A stretch of 64,000 bases of DNA, taken from Nesterenkonia sandarakina (lineage in GTDB: Bacteria > Actinomycetota > Actinomycetes > Actinomycetales > Micrococcaceae). The stretch spans positions 1 through 64,000 of the forward strand of contig NZ_PVTY01000016.1 in assembly GCF_003003175.1 (NCBI RefSeq), written 5' to 3'. The notes beneath the pieces were generated by a model. It was not told where the DNA came from. It saw only the letters and a list, made by a program, of their open reading frames with translations, and did not search any database. The translations under genes and the position numbers were made by a program. Within the stretch, counting starts at the first letter, position 1, and the number at the start of each line of letters is the position of its first letter. Shown piece after piece: positions 26,378 to 35,042 of this stretch.

Positions 26378-27327
26378 CAGATTCTCGCGTTTCCTCGGGT
26401 CAGGCGCAGCTGGATGAGTGCGATGGTCAGCGTGATCAGGAAGAAGATCGTGGAGTTCGCCATCTGATAGGCGTAGTCGCCGTTGTCGAAGCCGGAGAAG
26501 ATCGTCATCGCTACGGAGCGGGTGGAGGTGCCCGGACCGCCGTCGGTCAGGCCGACGATGATCTCGTAGGTGCCCAGGAAGTCTTTGAACCCGATGATCA
26601 CATTGATCAGCACGAAGCCGGAGATCAGCGGCAGGGTGATGCTGCGCAGCTGCTTCCAGGCGGAGGCGCCGTCGATGGCCGAGGCCTCGTAGACGTCCCG
26701 CGGGACCGTCATCAGTCCGGCGATGTAGATCAGCATGGCCTGGGGAACCGCCTGCCAGGCGGTCACCAGCACGATGGAGATCCAGGCCAGATCAGGGTCC
26801 GCGAGGATCGACTCCTCCAGCACCCCGAGCTGCAGCGCCTGGGCGGCGGCGGGCACCGTATTGGCGAAGATGAACTGGAAGACGAAGGCGATGATGATCC
26901 CGGAGACCACCATCGGCATCACGAAGATTGTGCGCAGCGTCGTCTTCGCCCGGATCTTGGCGGTCAGCCCGATGGCCAGGGTCAGGGCGATCACGTTGAC
27001 CAGGATCACGGTGCACAGCGCGACCCCGATCGTGAAGCCGTAGGAGGAGAGGATCGCCGGGTCGCTGAACATCACCAGGTAGTTGTTGAGGCCGACGAAG
27101 TCGAACTCGCCGAAGCCCACGGAGTCGGTGAAGCTGTAGAAGATGCCCATCGCCGCCGGCATGGTGATGCTCAGCGTGAACAGCACCAGGGTGGGCAGCA
27201 GGAACCAGAGATAGACCCGGTCCGCGCGGGGTCGGCGGCGCACCGGCGGTCGGGCCCCGGGGTCCCTTCCGGCGGGGGCGTCTGCGGTCTGCGGCGTCCT
27301 GCGGGTGGGCTTGGTGGTGGTGGTCAT
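26377..27327 (-). CDS. ABC sugar transporter permease, MalF-like
   Basis: The second permease, 316 residues, with a basic N-terminal tail and six membrane helices. The EAA loop is YEASAIDGASAWKQLRSITL. The ATG at 27327 is used because the longer upstream frame overlaps the binding-protein gene and is arginine-rich out-of-frame sequence. It follows the binding protein by 16 bases and overlaps the MalG-like gene by ATGA. Confidence 0.94.
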   Translation of the reverse strand: MTTTTKPTRRTPQTADAPAGRDPGARPPVRRRPRADRVYLWFLLPTLVLFTLSITMPAAMGIFYSFTDSVGFGEFDFVGLNNYLVMFSDPAILSSYGFTIGVALCTVILVNVIALTLAIGLTAKIRAKTTLRTIFVMPMVVSGIIIAFVFQFIFANTVPAAAQALQLGVLEESILADPDLAWISIVLVTAWQAVPQAMLIYIAGLMTVPRDVYEASAIDGASAWKQLRSITLPLISGFVLINVIIGFKDFLGTYEIIVGLTDGGPGTSTRSVAMTIFSGFDNGDYAYQMANSTIFFLITLTIALIQLRLTRGNARI

Positions 27328-27343
27328 GTCAGGCCTCGGTCTC

Positions 27344-28606
27344 TCATCGTCGAGCCAGTCGGGCCCAGTCCTCGTCCAGCGTCCGCAGCGTTGCTTCCAG
27401 ACTCTGACCGGTGACCATGCCTTGGGCGTAGTTCTCGAACGGGATGGTGCGCGGAATGGCCTGGGACACTCCCTGGTAGAAGGCGGCGCGGTCGACGAAG
27501 GTCTGCAGGTCCTGCAGCCGGGGGTCCTCCACGGCGGGCGCATCCTCGCGGACTCCGAAGGCGAGGTTGTCCTGGTTATAGGCGTCGGCGATCTCCGGCG
27601 TGATCAGATAGCGCAGCAGGTCCCGCGCGGGTTCCTGGGCGTTGGACGCCTCGGGCACCCAGAGCGCGAGGTCAAGGTTCACCCGGACCTTCAGATCCTC
27701 GGGATCCTCGGTCATCGGCAGCGGGAAGATCCCGATCTGCGCGTCCGGGTTGAGCGTGGCGATCTCGCCCAGCGCCCAGGGGCCCTGCAGGTACATCGCG
27801 GCCTCGCCGCGGGCGAAGGCGACGTTGCCGTCCCCGTAGCCTCGGCTCGCCGCCCCGGGCTGGGAGAAGGCGGCGATCTCGAGCATCTGCTCCAGCGGTT
27901 CGCGCAGGGTGCGGGAGAACGAGACCGGCGCGTCGGGTCCGGCGTCGGAGCCCTGGGCGCGCAGCTGCTCGAAGAACGCCGCGACGTCGACCGAGCCGCC
28001 CACGCTGTAGTCGACGAGTCCCTGCGCCACGGTCCAGGGATCGGCGTAGGTGGAGTAGATCGGGGTGACCCCGGCGTCCTCGAGCGTGCTGCACACCTCG
28101 AGGAACTCAGAGTAGGTGGTCGGGATCGACAGGTCGTGCTCGGCGAAGATCTCTTCGTTGTAGAGCACCGCGGCGGCCATCATCGAATACGGGATCACGC
28201 TGGTGCGCCCCGGGTAGGTCGGGTACTGGTCGATCAGGTCCTGGATGCTCGGCGCGATGCGCGCCTCTTCCGCGAGGTCAGCGAGATCGGAGAAGGCGCC
28301 GCGCTCCTGGAAGCGGACGATCTCGTAGTTGTAGTTCAGGCAGCCCAGGTCTGGCGGGTTGCCCCGGGCGAAGCCTGCCGAGAGTCCGGAGGAGGTGTCG
28401 TGGACCGCCCGCACCCCCGAGGCCTGCTGGTTGAAGTCCCGCACCAGGTCCCCGAAGTACGGGATCGCCTCGGGCTTCGACTGGTGGAACGAGACCTCTT
28501 GGGCGCCCCGGCCGGTGCCGCAGCCGCTGAGTCCGGCGGCCAGGGCCACGCCCGCCAGTCCGCCGAGGAAGGCTCGTCGCGAGGGTGTGGGTGGAGCGTA
28601 GCTCAC
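27344..28606 (-). CDS. Extracellular sugar-binding lipoprotein of the ABC transporter
   Basis: A family 1 solute-binding protein of 420 residues. A twin-arginine-like motif SRRAFLGGLAG leads into a lipobox LSGC. The domain contains FARGNPPDLGCLNYNY, YNEEIFAEHDLSIPTTYSEF and FARGEAAMYLQGPWALGEI, typical of maltodextrin/trehalose binders. The GTG at 28606 has a GGGGG ribosome site four bases before it; an ATG nine codons upstream lacks one. With two permeases and a GH13 enzyme downstream it should bind alpha-glucosides. First gene of the operon, divergent from the ROK regulator. Confidence 0.92.
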   Translation of the reverse strand: MSYAPPTPSRRAFLGGLAGVALAAGLSGCGTGRGAQEVSFHQSKPEAIPYFGDLVRDFNQQASGVRAVHDTSSGLSAGFARGNPPDLGCLNYNYEIVRFQERGAFSDLADLAEEARIAPSIQDLIDQYPTYPGRTSVIPYSMMAAAVLYNEEIFAEHDLSIPTTYSEFLEVCSTLEDAGVTPIYSTYADPWTVAQGLVDYSVGGSVDVAAFFEQLRAQGSDAGPDAPVSFSRTLREPLEQMLEIAAFSQPGAASRGYGDGNVAFARGEAAMYLQGPWALGEIATLNPDAQIGIFPLPMTEDPEDLKVRVNLDLALWVPEASNAQEPARDLLRYLITPEIADAYNQDNLAFGVREDAPAVEDPRLQDLQTFVDRAAFYQGVSQAIPRTIPFENYAQGMVTGQSLEATLRTLDEDWARLARR

Positions 28607-28651
28607 CGGGCCCCCTTCTGTGATGTAGAACACTAAAACTTGATGTCCCGA

Positions 28652-28674
28652 TTAAATATAGAGGCTTAATATAA
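28652..28674. promoter_or_regulatory. Imperfect palindrome between the sugar operon and its ROK regulator
   Basis: A 23-bp imperfect palindrome with arms TTAAATATAG and CTTAATATAA in the short AT-rich divergent region. Position and symmetry fit the operator of the ROK repressor, which would then control both directions. The same bases may serve as overlapping -10 elements. Confidence 0.5.
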
Positions 28675-28731
28675 GCGATGCAATAATGTGTGGAGATTTT
28701 CTGGCGACCCCCGATCGGAAGCAGGCCACCT

Positions 28732-29964
28732 ATGAGTCAGACGCGTTCTCCGGCGCCGGCCGGTTCCTCGCAGCTGATCCGGCAGCTCAACGCGCAGCGC
28801 GTGCTGAGCTGCATGTGGGGCCGCGAACCCAGCACCGCCACCGAGCTGATGCATGCCACCGGCCTGACCCGCGCCACGATCCTGACGCTGTGTCGGGACC
28901 TCACCGAGCAGGGCTGGCTCGAGGTCTCGGAGAACTCCCGACAGGCCGGTCAGTACACCAAGGGCCGCCCTGCGCTGCGCTATGCCTTCCGCGAGGACGC
29001 CTGCCACGTGATCGGCGTCGACGCCGGGCTGCACCAGGTCACCGCGGCCGTGGCGAACCTGCGCGGCGTCGAGGTCGGCTGTGCCACCCGGCCGTCGAAC
29101 CCGCAGGGATCCGACGCTCCGCTGCAGCCGGCGGCAGAACGACGACGCACCGTCCTGGACACGGTCGATGCCGCCCTGGGCCAGGCCGGGCTCACCCATG
29201 CCGATGTGGCGTGCCTGGTGATCGCGGTGCCCGCGCCGGTGGACTCCGACGGACGCTCCCCCAAGGGGCTCAACGCCTTCTGGAGCCTGATGAACCCCGA
29301 GCTGATCACCCTGGGCGCTGAGCACGGCTGGGACTGCGCGGTGGACAACGACGCCAATCTCGCCGCGCTCGCCGAGCTGGACCTGCAGTCCAGCGGTCCG
29401 GATGACTCCTTCGCCGTGATCCTCTCCGGCGAGCGCCTGGGCGCCGGACTCGTGATGGATGGACGCCTGCTGCACCAGGCCCGTGGGGGCATCGGCGAGC
29501 TCGGCATGTTGGATCTGGTCCAAGGGGTCGAATCCGCCAACGGTCTGGGCTGGTGGGCGCGTCACCTCGCCCGGGAGGCGCTGAGCCGGACCCCGGGACA
29601 CTCCGGTGCGCTGGGCCAGGTCACGGCGGAGGAGGTGACCAGCGAAGACGTCTTCGCCGCAGCGGATGCAGGAGACCAGCTGGCGCTGGAGATCATGGAT
29701 CAGCTCGCAGACCGGCTGGCGCGGATCTGCGTGGTGCTCGCCGGCCTGCTGGATCTGGATCGGATCCTGGTCTCCGGAGCGATCGCTCCGGCGCTGACCG
29801 ATGTGGCCGCGCGCGCCAAGGAGAAGCTCGCCCAGCATCTCTACGCCCCCTGGCTGCAGATCGAGGCCTCGACGCTGGGGGCGCACGCCGTGCGGCGCGG
29901 CGCGATCCGGCTCGCGGTGGACCGGATCAAGGATCAGGCGCTGCACCCCGGCCCAGCGGCCTGA
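28732..29964 (+). CDS. ROK-family transcriptional regulator
   Basis: A sugar-responsive repressor of 410 residues. The N-terminal winged helix (about residues 15-75) includes QLIRQLNAQRVL and LMHATGLTRATILTLCRDL. The ROK sugar-kinase-like domain follows with VIGVDAG, DNDANLAALAELDL and GIGELGMLDL. The usual CxCGxxGCxE zinc motif is missing after GIGELG, so it is a divergent member. The ATG at 28732 is chosen over a GTG at 28690 because the HTH starts soon after. Placed divergently from the alpha-glucoside operon, it is the likely local repressor. Confidence 0.9.
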   Translation: MSQTRSPAPAGSSQLIRQLNAQRVLSCMWGREPSTATELMHATGLTRATILTLCRDLTEQGWLEVSENSRQAGQYTKGRPALRYAFREDACHVIGVDAGLHQVTAAVANLRGVEVGCATRPSNPQGSDAPLQPAAERRRTVLDTVDAALGQAGLTHADVACLVIAVPAPVDSDGRSPKGLNAFWSLMNPELITLGAEHGWDCAVDNDANLAALAELDLQSSGPDDSFAVILSGERLGAGLVMDGRLLHQARGGIGELGMLDLVQGVESANGLGWWARHLAREALSRTPGHSGALGQVTAEEVTSEDVFAAADAGDQLALEIMDQLADRLARICVVLAGLLDLDRILVSGAIAPALTDVAARAKEKLAQHLYAPWLQIEASTLGAHAVRRGAIRLAVDRIKDQALHPGPAA

Positions 29965-30011
29965 ACCCGGAGGCCCTGCCCGGGGTGCGGATCCCGGCTA
30001 GATTATCTGCC

Positions 30012-30854
30012 ATGGACACGACAGGGCGCAGCCCCATTCAGCACGGGGACTCCTCGCCCGAGGACGCGAGATCCGGACACCAGACGCCCGACCACCAGAC
30101 ACCTGAACACCGGGCACCCGCAGACCAGCGGCCCGTGACCGGCAGCACCGGAGTGACCTGGGACGTCGTCGTCCTGGTCCTGGCTCCGTTCGTCGTGGCG
30201 CTGCTGCTGGCCCTCAGGTACGCGCCCGACCCGATCGTCGGACTCGGAGCGGTCCTTGCGGCGCTCATCGCCCCCTGCGTCGCCGCGGTCTCGCTGCTGC
30301 GCCGGCGCCCCCGCGCGGTGACCACCGCCGACCGGATCACGCTGCTGCGGGTGGGCCTAATCGGGGGGCTCACTGCCGCCGCGGTGCTGATCCTCGCCGA
30401 GGCGATCCCGGCTCGCAGCTGGGCGCTGGCCGTCGTGATCGGAGTCGCGCTGCTGCTCGATGCGGTCGACGGCGCGGTGGCCCGGCGCACGCACAGCTCC
30501 AGCGCCTCCGGGGCCCGCCTCGACATGGAGGCCGATGCCGCGGCCCTGCTGGTGGTCTCGCTCATCGCGGCGGTCACCGTGGGCTGGTGGGTGGTCGGGA
30601 TCGGAGCGATGCGCTACCTCTATGTGGCCGCCGCCCGGATCCGACCGCCGCTGCGCGGGGAGCTGGGCTACAGCCTGTTCCGGCGGACCGTGGCAGCGAT
30701 CCAGGCCTCGGTGCTGTGGGTGGCGATGCTGCCGCTCACCCCCGTCCCCTTCGCCGCGGCGATCACCGCGATCGCCCTGACCCTGCTGATCATCTCCTTC
30801 ACTCGGGACGCGATCCACCTGGAACGCTCCGCGCAGCGCGAGGGACGGCGCTGA
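30012..30854 (+). CDS. CDP-alcohol phosphatidyltransferase family protein
   Basis: A membrane enzyme of 280 residues. It has the full signature of the family, DxxDGxxAR-x8-GxxxDxxxD, seen as DAVDGAVAR, then GARLD and MEAD. Such enzymes transfer a phospho-group from a CDP-linked lipid or alcohol to an alcohol acceptor. About six membrane helices surround it. The first 45 residues are a His/Pro/Thr-rich cytoplasmic tail. The start at 30012 begins a four-gene unit whose product is unknown: the next gene overlaps it by TGATG. The substrate cannot be named from sequence. Confidence 0.88.
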   Translation: MDTTGRSPIQHGDSSPEDARSGHQTPDHQTPEHRAPADQRPVTGSTGVTWDVVVLVLAPFVVALLLALRYAPDPIVGLGAVLAALIAPCVAAVSLLRRRPRAVTTADRITLLRVGLIGGLTAAAVLILAEAIPARSWALAVVIGVALLLDAVDGAVARRTHSSSASGARLDMEADAAALLVVSLIAAVTVGWWVVGIGAMRYLYVAAARIRPPLRGELGYSLFRRTVAAIQASVLWVAMLPLTPVPFAAAITAIALTLLIISFTRDAIHLERSAQREGRR

Positions 30855-31906
30855 TGGCGCAGCACGCGTTCATCGTGCCGGCGGACCTCCCGGGACCCAG
30901 CGGCGGACTCACCTATAACCAGCGGGTGCTCGCGCAATGGCGGGCGAGCGGGCTCGACGTCGAGGAGGTGGCCGTCCCCGGAGGGTGGCCGAACCCGTCC
31001 CCCGCCGATCGCCAGGCTCTCGCGCAGCGGCTGCCGCAGCACGGGACGGTGCTGATCGACGGCATCATCGGCTCCGCCGCCCCGGAGGAGCTCGCCCGCG
31101 CCGCCGCTGCAGGCACCGAGATCGCGCTGCTGATCCATCTGCCGCTGCCCGCCGAATCGGGACTGAGCCCCGAGGAGCGGCAGCGGCTGGCCGGCAGCGA
31201 GCGCGCCGCAGTGCACGCCGCACACACGATCGTGTGCACCAGCAGCTGGGCGCGCGATGATCTGCAGGCACGCTATGGACTCGACGCGGTCGCGGTGGCG
31301 GAGCCCGGGGTCGACGCGGCCGCGCTGGCGGCGGGGAGCGCTGCGCCGCGGCTGCTCTTCCTCGGGGCGGTGACCCCGCGGAAGAACCCACTGGGGCTGC
31401 TGCAGGCCCTGGGCGGACTCACCGAGCTGCCGTGGACCGGCGTGATCGCCGGACCTGAGGGGCAGGATCCCGGCTACGCGGCGCAGGTCCGCGCCGCCGC
31501 GGAGGCGCTCCCCGAGGGTCGTGCCACGGTTGTCGGCGCCGTGGGCGGAGAGCAGCTGGAGACCCTGTGGAGCGAGACGGACCTGCTGGTGCTGCCCTCC
31601 CTGGCCGAGACCTACGGGATGGTGGTCACCGAGGCGCTCGCCCGCGGGATCCCCGCACTGGTCGGCGCCGGGACCGGCGCGCAGGACGCCCTGTGCGGCG
31701 ACGCCGAAGGCTCCCGGGCGGGGCTGCCGACACCGGGAGACGCACTGGATCCCCACGATCCCCGCGCCTGGTCAGCCCGGCTGCAGGAGTTCCTCAGCAA
31801 TGCGTCGATGCGGCAACAATGGCGCGGCGCGGCGCAGGCTCACCGGGCTAGACTTCGGACATGGTCACACGCAGCGCAGGATCTCAGAACGGCGATCGAA
31901 TGGTGA
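30854..31906 (+). CDS. Glycosyltransferase, family 4-like (GT-B fold)
   Basis: A probable retaining glycosyltransferase of 350 residues. The N-terminal domain starts with FIVPADLPGPSGGLTYNQRVL. The C-terminal donor domain has RLLFLGAVTPRKNPLGLLQAL, the E-x7-E block (SLAETYGMVVTEALARG) and DLLVLPS, as in GT4 enzymes. It overlaps the CDP-alcohol transferase stop by TGATG and is followed by an overlapping methyltransferase. It may glycosylate the lipid or alcohol made by its upstream partner; acceptor and sugar are unknown. Confidence 0.87.
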   Translation: MAQHAFIVPADLPGPSGGLTYNQRVLAQWRASGLDVEEVAVPGGWPNPSPADRQALAQRLPQHGTVLIDGIIGSAAPEELARAAAAGTEIALLIHLPLPAESGLSPEERQRLAGSERAAVHAAHTIVCTSSWARDDLQARYGLDAVAVAEPGVDAAALAAGSAAPRLLFLGAVTPRKNPLGLLQALGGLTELPWTGVIAGPEGQDPGYAAQVRAAAEALPEGRATVVGAVGGEQLETLWSETDLLVLPSLAETYGMVVTEALARGIPALVGAGTGAQDALCGDAEGSRAGLPTPGDALDPHDPRAWSARLQEFLSNASMRQQWRGAAQAHRARLRTWSHAAQDLRTAIEW

Positions 31907-32790
31907 CGCGGCCGGTGCCCGCGGACTGGCTGGGTCAGCGGCGTCGCGCCGACCACCAGGCCCGAGAGAAGGCGACCCCGCTGATCGAGACGCTGACCAC
32001 GCGGCTGCAGGAGCTGCTTCCCGCCGAAGCCCAGGCCTCCGACGCCGCAGAGACCGAACGCGCCGTGACCGACGAGGGCGCGGCCGCGACCTCGGTGCAC
32101 GTCATCGACGTCGGCGCCGGCACCGGCTCCAACCAGGCCTGGCTGGCCCCGCGCCTGGACGTCGCGCAGCGCTGGACCCTGCTGGACCATGACGCGGACC
32201 TGCTCGAGGTCGCCGCAGAGGATCCCTCCGCCGCCGGGACGGGTCAGACCACCCGCGTGGTGGGCACCATCGAGGACCTCCCGGGTCTGACCCGCGGCGA
32301 GGAGGTCCAGCTGGTGACCTGCTCGGCCCTGCTGGACCTGCTCAGCCCGCACGAGGCCGAGGTGCTCGCGGACTCCATCGCCGGACCCGCCGCCGGCGCG
32401 AACGTCACGGCGCTGCTCAGCCTCACCGTGACCGGACAGGTCACGATCACCCCCAGCCACCCCGACGACGCCCTCATCACCGAGGCCTTCGACGCCCACC
32501 AGCGCCGTGATGGACTGCTGGGGCCCGACGCGGCGCACGCCGTCGCGAAGCTGCTGCGTGACCGCGGCGCCGAGGTCTCCATCGCGGCGACCGACTGGGA
32601 GCTGGACTCCGCCGAGGCGGCGCTCATCCAGCGGTATCTCCGCGACCGCGCCGATGTGGCCGTGGAACACGATCCGTCGCTGGCAGGCGTGGCTGAAGAC
32701 TGGGTCTCAGCGCGCGAGGCGCAGCTGGCCCAGGACGAGCTGCGCGTGAGCGTCGGCCACCTCGATCTGCTGAGCCTGCCAGGCACCTGA
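31900..32790 (+). CDS. Class I SAM-dependent methyltransferase
   Basis: A methyltransferase of 296 residues. Motif I is HVIDVGAGTGSNQAWLAPRL (about residues 67-86), followed by LLDHDADLLEVA as motif II. LVTCSALLDLLSPHEAEVL is a typical post-motif region. The ATG at 31900 overlaps the glycosyltransferase stop by seven bases; an ATG at 31861 would overlap by 46 and is less likely. No substrate-specific motif was recognised. Its place in the operon suggests it methylates the glycosylated product. Confidence 0.85.
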   Translation: MVTRPVPADWLGQRRRADHQAREKATPLIETLTTRLQELLPAEAQASDAAETERAVTDEGAAATSVHVIDVGAGTGSNQAWLAPRLDVAQRWTLLDHDADLLEVAAEDPSAAGTGQTTRVVGTIEDLPGLTRGEEVQLVTCSALLDLLSPHEAEVLADSIAGPAAGANVTALLSLTVTGQVTITPSHPDDALITEAFDAHQRRDGLLGPDAAHAVAKLLRDRGAEVSIAATDWELDSAEAALIQRYLRDRADVAVEHDPSLAGVAEDWVSAREAQLAQDELRVSVGHLDLLSLPGT

Positions 32791-32802
32791 CCCGGTGACG
32801 CG

Positions 32803-33810
32803 ATGAGCCTCGACCAGCGCAGCCAGACCTCCCGAAGGGGACACACCCTGCTCTTCGCCGGCCTGCAGGTCGCGATCACCCTGGGCATCTTCGGCTTCCT
32901 CGCCTCCCAGTGGGGCATGAATCCGTTCATGGACGCGTTCAGGCTGCTTCCGATCTGGATCCTCCCTGCCGCAGCGGTGCTCGGCGGCGTCGGGGTGCTC
33001 ACCCAGGCGCTGCGCTGGCGCGTGATCGCCCGACACCACCGGATCAGCATCGGCGTCGGCCCCGCCGTCGCACGCTGCTGGCAGGCCGCCTTCCTCAACG
33101 GCGTGCTCCCCGGGGGCCTGGCCGGTGACGCGCTGCGCGCCGCCGATGACAGCAGCGACGCCAAGGTCGAGGCCAGCGGCAGCGCGCTGCGCCGCGCCTT
33201 CGCGGCCATGGCCGCGGAACGACTGATGGGCACCGCCGTGGCGTTCGTCGCCGCCGGACTGACCCTGCTGGTGCTCGCGCCGCTGGCCGGACTGGCCGCC
33301 CTGGGCGTGGCGACCGCCGCCGTCGTCGTGGCCTGGCGCTGGCTGAAGCCGCTCTCCCGCGGTGACGTCATCCAGGTGGTGCTGCTCTCCGCCACCGGGT
33401 GGGCGGCCTTCGCCGCGCTGTTCGCGCTCACGATCCTCGCGGTGACGCCGGAGATCCCGCTGGCCTGGGCACCCGGACTCGCCGCCGTCGCGATCGCCGG
33501 CATGTCGGTTCCGCTGGGATTCGGCGGCTGGGGACCCCGCGAGGCGGCGGCCGCCTGGGCATTCTCGCTGGCCGGATTCGCCCCGCACCTCGGAGTGACC
33601 GCCTCGATCAGCTACGGCCTGCTGGCACTGGCCTCCACGCTTCCCGGTGCCGTCATCCTGGCGCTGCGGGTGCTGCCCCGGCTGGAACGCGCACGTCAGG
33701 TCAGAGCGCAGCGCGACGGCCAGGCCGACGGCCGGCAGAGCGGGCGGAACACCGGACGGGACCCCGGGGAGAGCCGCGGCCCGCGCGATCCCATCGAACC
33801 TGCGTTCTGA
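32803..33810 (+). CDS. Flippase-like membrane protein (UPF0104 / LPG synthase TM domain)
   Basis: A polytopic membrane protein of 335 residues with about eight helices. The conserved ALRWRVIARHHRISI and AFLNGVLPGGLAGDALRA match the lysylphosphatidylglycerol synthase transmembrane family, often proposed to move lipids across the membrane. SVPLGFGGWGPREAAAAW is the second family block. The last 45 residues are Arg/Gly/Gln-rich and cytoplasmic. As the final gene of the four-gene unit it may export the lipid-linked product. A LexA-like box overlaps its last codons. Confidence 0.85.
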   Translation: MSLDQRSQTSRRGHTLLFAGLQVAITLGIFGFLASQWGMNPFMDAFRLLPIWILPAAAVLGGVGVLTQALRWRVIARHHRISIGVGPAVARCWQAAFLNGVLPGGLAGDALRAADDSSDAKVEASGSALRRAFAAMAAERLMGTAVAFVAAGLTLLVLAPLAGLAALGVATAAVVVAWRWLKPLSRGDVIQVVLLSATGWAAFAALFALTILAVTPEIPLAWAPGLAAVAIAGMSVPLGFGGWGPREAAAAWAFSLAGFAPHLGVTASISYGLLALASTLPGAVILALRVLPRLERARQVRAQRDGQADGRQSGRNTGRDPGESRGPRDPIEPAF

Positions 33811-33896
33811 TAGATTCCTCACAGAAAAATCCAGTAGAACACATATTCGATCCCGAACCCTGGACGCTTGCGGGTCCCTAGAATAGGTGTTCTAAT
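33794..33896 (+). promoter_or_regulatory. Three LexA-like boxes with an overlapping promoter
   Basis: Sixteen-base sites start at 33794 (TCGAACCTGCGTTCTG), 33835 (TAGAACACATATTCGA) and 33879 (TAGAATAGGTGTTCTA), spaced 41 and 44 bases. They fit the Gram-positive SOS pattern CGAAC-RNRY-GTTCG with two or three changes each; the last two keep the RNRY core. A promoter-like TTGCGG (33868-33873) and TCTAAT (33891-33896), exactly 17 bases apart, overlaps the third box and points toward the hairpin at 33919. No clear protein gene follows on this strand. Confidence 0.5.
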
Positions 33897-33918
33897 AGCT
33901 TTGCGCGATGGGAAGCGC

Positions 33919-33958
33919 GATGCGCGCAGAAGCCCTCCTCACTGCTTCTGCGCGCATC
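33919..33958. terminator. Perfect 15-bp hairpin between convergent operons
   Basis: GATGCGCGCAGAAGC and its exact complement flank a ten-base loop. It lies between the flippase gene (plus) and the Nudix gene (minus), so it can end both transcripts. It is also 17 bases after the -10 of the LexA-box promoter, so a short structured RNA is an alternative. Confidence 0.65.
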
Positions 33959-34026
33959 TCCCCGCGCAGTCCCAGCTCAGACCCTGGTCTCCGGCCATGC
34001 AATGGTCGCGGCTCAGAAGTCTCCCG

Positions 34027-34509
34027 TCACCTGGAGCTGTCGCGAAGCAGCTGCTCCACGATGGGCCGATCTGCCGGGATCCATGGATAGTCCAGCAGCC
34101 GTGCGGTGACCGGGACCCAGTCCACGCGATCATGATCCTGCAGCGGGAACGGCTCGCCGTCGAGGATCTCGCCGCGGAAGAGTCGCATCGCCGTCGTCTC
34201 CTTCAGCCACCAGCCGGCCTCGGCGACATAGCCGCCCGGTCCGTCACCGATGACCTCCGCGTACAGCGCCACCTCGACGCCGAGCTCCTCGCTGAGTTCG
34301 CGGTGGAGCCCCTCGTGCAGCGACTCCCCGGGCTCGAGCTTGCCGCCCGGGAACTCCCACATGCCGGCGACGGATTCCGGAGAGGTTCGGCGCGCGATGA
34401 AGAGCTCCACGTCGTGACCGGGGCGCTGGCGCAGCAGGGCGGCGGCGACGACGGTCTTGGTGAACTTCTCCGCGGTCCCGGTGCGCTGCGTGGTGGTCTG
34501 GCTCTCCAT
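34027..34509 (-). CDS. Nudix hydrolase, MutT-like
   Basis: A nucleotide-pyrophosphate hydrolase of 160 residues. The full Nudix box G-x5-E-x7-REUxEExGU is seen from GGKLEPGESLHEGLHRELSE to ELGVEV. ARRTSPESVAGMWEFPGGK is typical of MutT/CTP-pyrophosphohydrolase enzymes that clean oxidised nucleotides. The ATG at 34509 is used; a TTG three codons earlier is possible. It lies 11 bases after the SRPBCC gene. Its proximity to LexA-like boxes is notable, but those are beyond its 3' end and cannot drive it. Confidence 0.9.
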   Translation of the reverse strand: MESQTTTQRTGTAEKFTKTVVAAALLRQRPGHDVELFIARRTSPESVAGMWEFPGGKLEPGESLHEGLHRELSEELGVEVALYAEVIGDGPGGYVAEAGWWLKETTAMRLFRGEILDGEPFPLQDHDRVDWVPVTARLLDYPWIPADRPIVEQLLRDSSR

Positions 34510-34520
34510 GGAGCCCAAGC

Positions 34521-35042
34521 TTAGGCGGAGGTCTCCACCACGGTCTTCAGGCGCGCAACAGATTGCGCCAGCATCTCGGAGCTGGTGGCCTTCGCCCGCC
34601 GGAGCCGTGACTCATCATGGAGCTGTGACCAGTCGTAGGTGTGGGTGACCTCGGTGTCGCCGTCCTCGGTGGCAGCCAGGGACCAGCGCCACAGGTGACC
34701 GCTGGGTGCCTTGCCGATCTCGGAGGGCTTCCAGGCGATGAGCTGGCCTTCGGAGAACTCCACCACGTGGTTCTCTCGCACCTGGCCGTTCGTGAGCTCC
34801 ATCCGGAAGACGTCGCCGACGCCGTGCACCCGCTGACCCGGCTCGGCCTTGGCGAGGTTGTCGTTGCCGTCGAACTCGGCCTGCAGCGCGGGATCGGCCA
34901 GGAACTCGAAGACCACCACCGGCAGCGCCTTGATGACCTCGCGCGCGCACACCACACGTCCGCAGAACTCGGGGTCGTAGGAGAGATCCTCCGCGCCGTT
35001 CTCGCCGTACTGGGCCGCATGCGCGGGTGTCGCAGGATCCAT
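34521..35042 (-). CDS. SRPBCC (START-like) family protein
   Basis: A small soluble protein of 173 residues with the helix-grip fold pattern of the polyketide cyclase/START group: VVCAREVIKALPVVVFEFLADP at the N-terminus, HGVGDVFRMELTNGQ and VVEFSEGQLIAWKPSE in the strands, and WRWSLAATEDGDTEVTHTYDW before the last helix. Such proteins bind hydrophobic ligands, but no ligand can be predicted. GAGGAC lies seven bases before the ATG. Likely co-transcribed with the Nudix gene. Confidence 0.85.
   Translation of the reverse strand: MDPATPAHAAQYGENGAEDLSYDPEFCGRVVCAREVIKALPVVVFEFLADPALQAEFDGNDNLAKAEPGQRVHGVGDVFRMELTNGQVRENHVVEFSEGQLIAWKPSEIGKAPSGHLWRWSLAATEDGDTEVTHTYDWSQLHDESRLRRAKATSSEMLAQSVARLKTVVETSA

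Noticed and set aside
33908-34090. A 60-codon frame starting just after the LexA-box promoter
   Set aside because: It has no ribosome site, overlaps the hairpin and runs antisense into the Nudix gene. A leaderless peptide cannot be excluded, but there is no coding signal.
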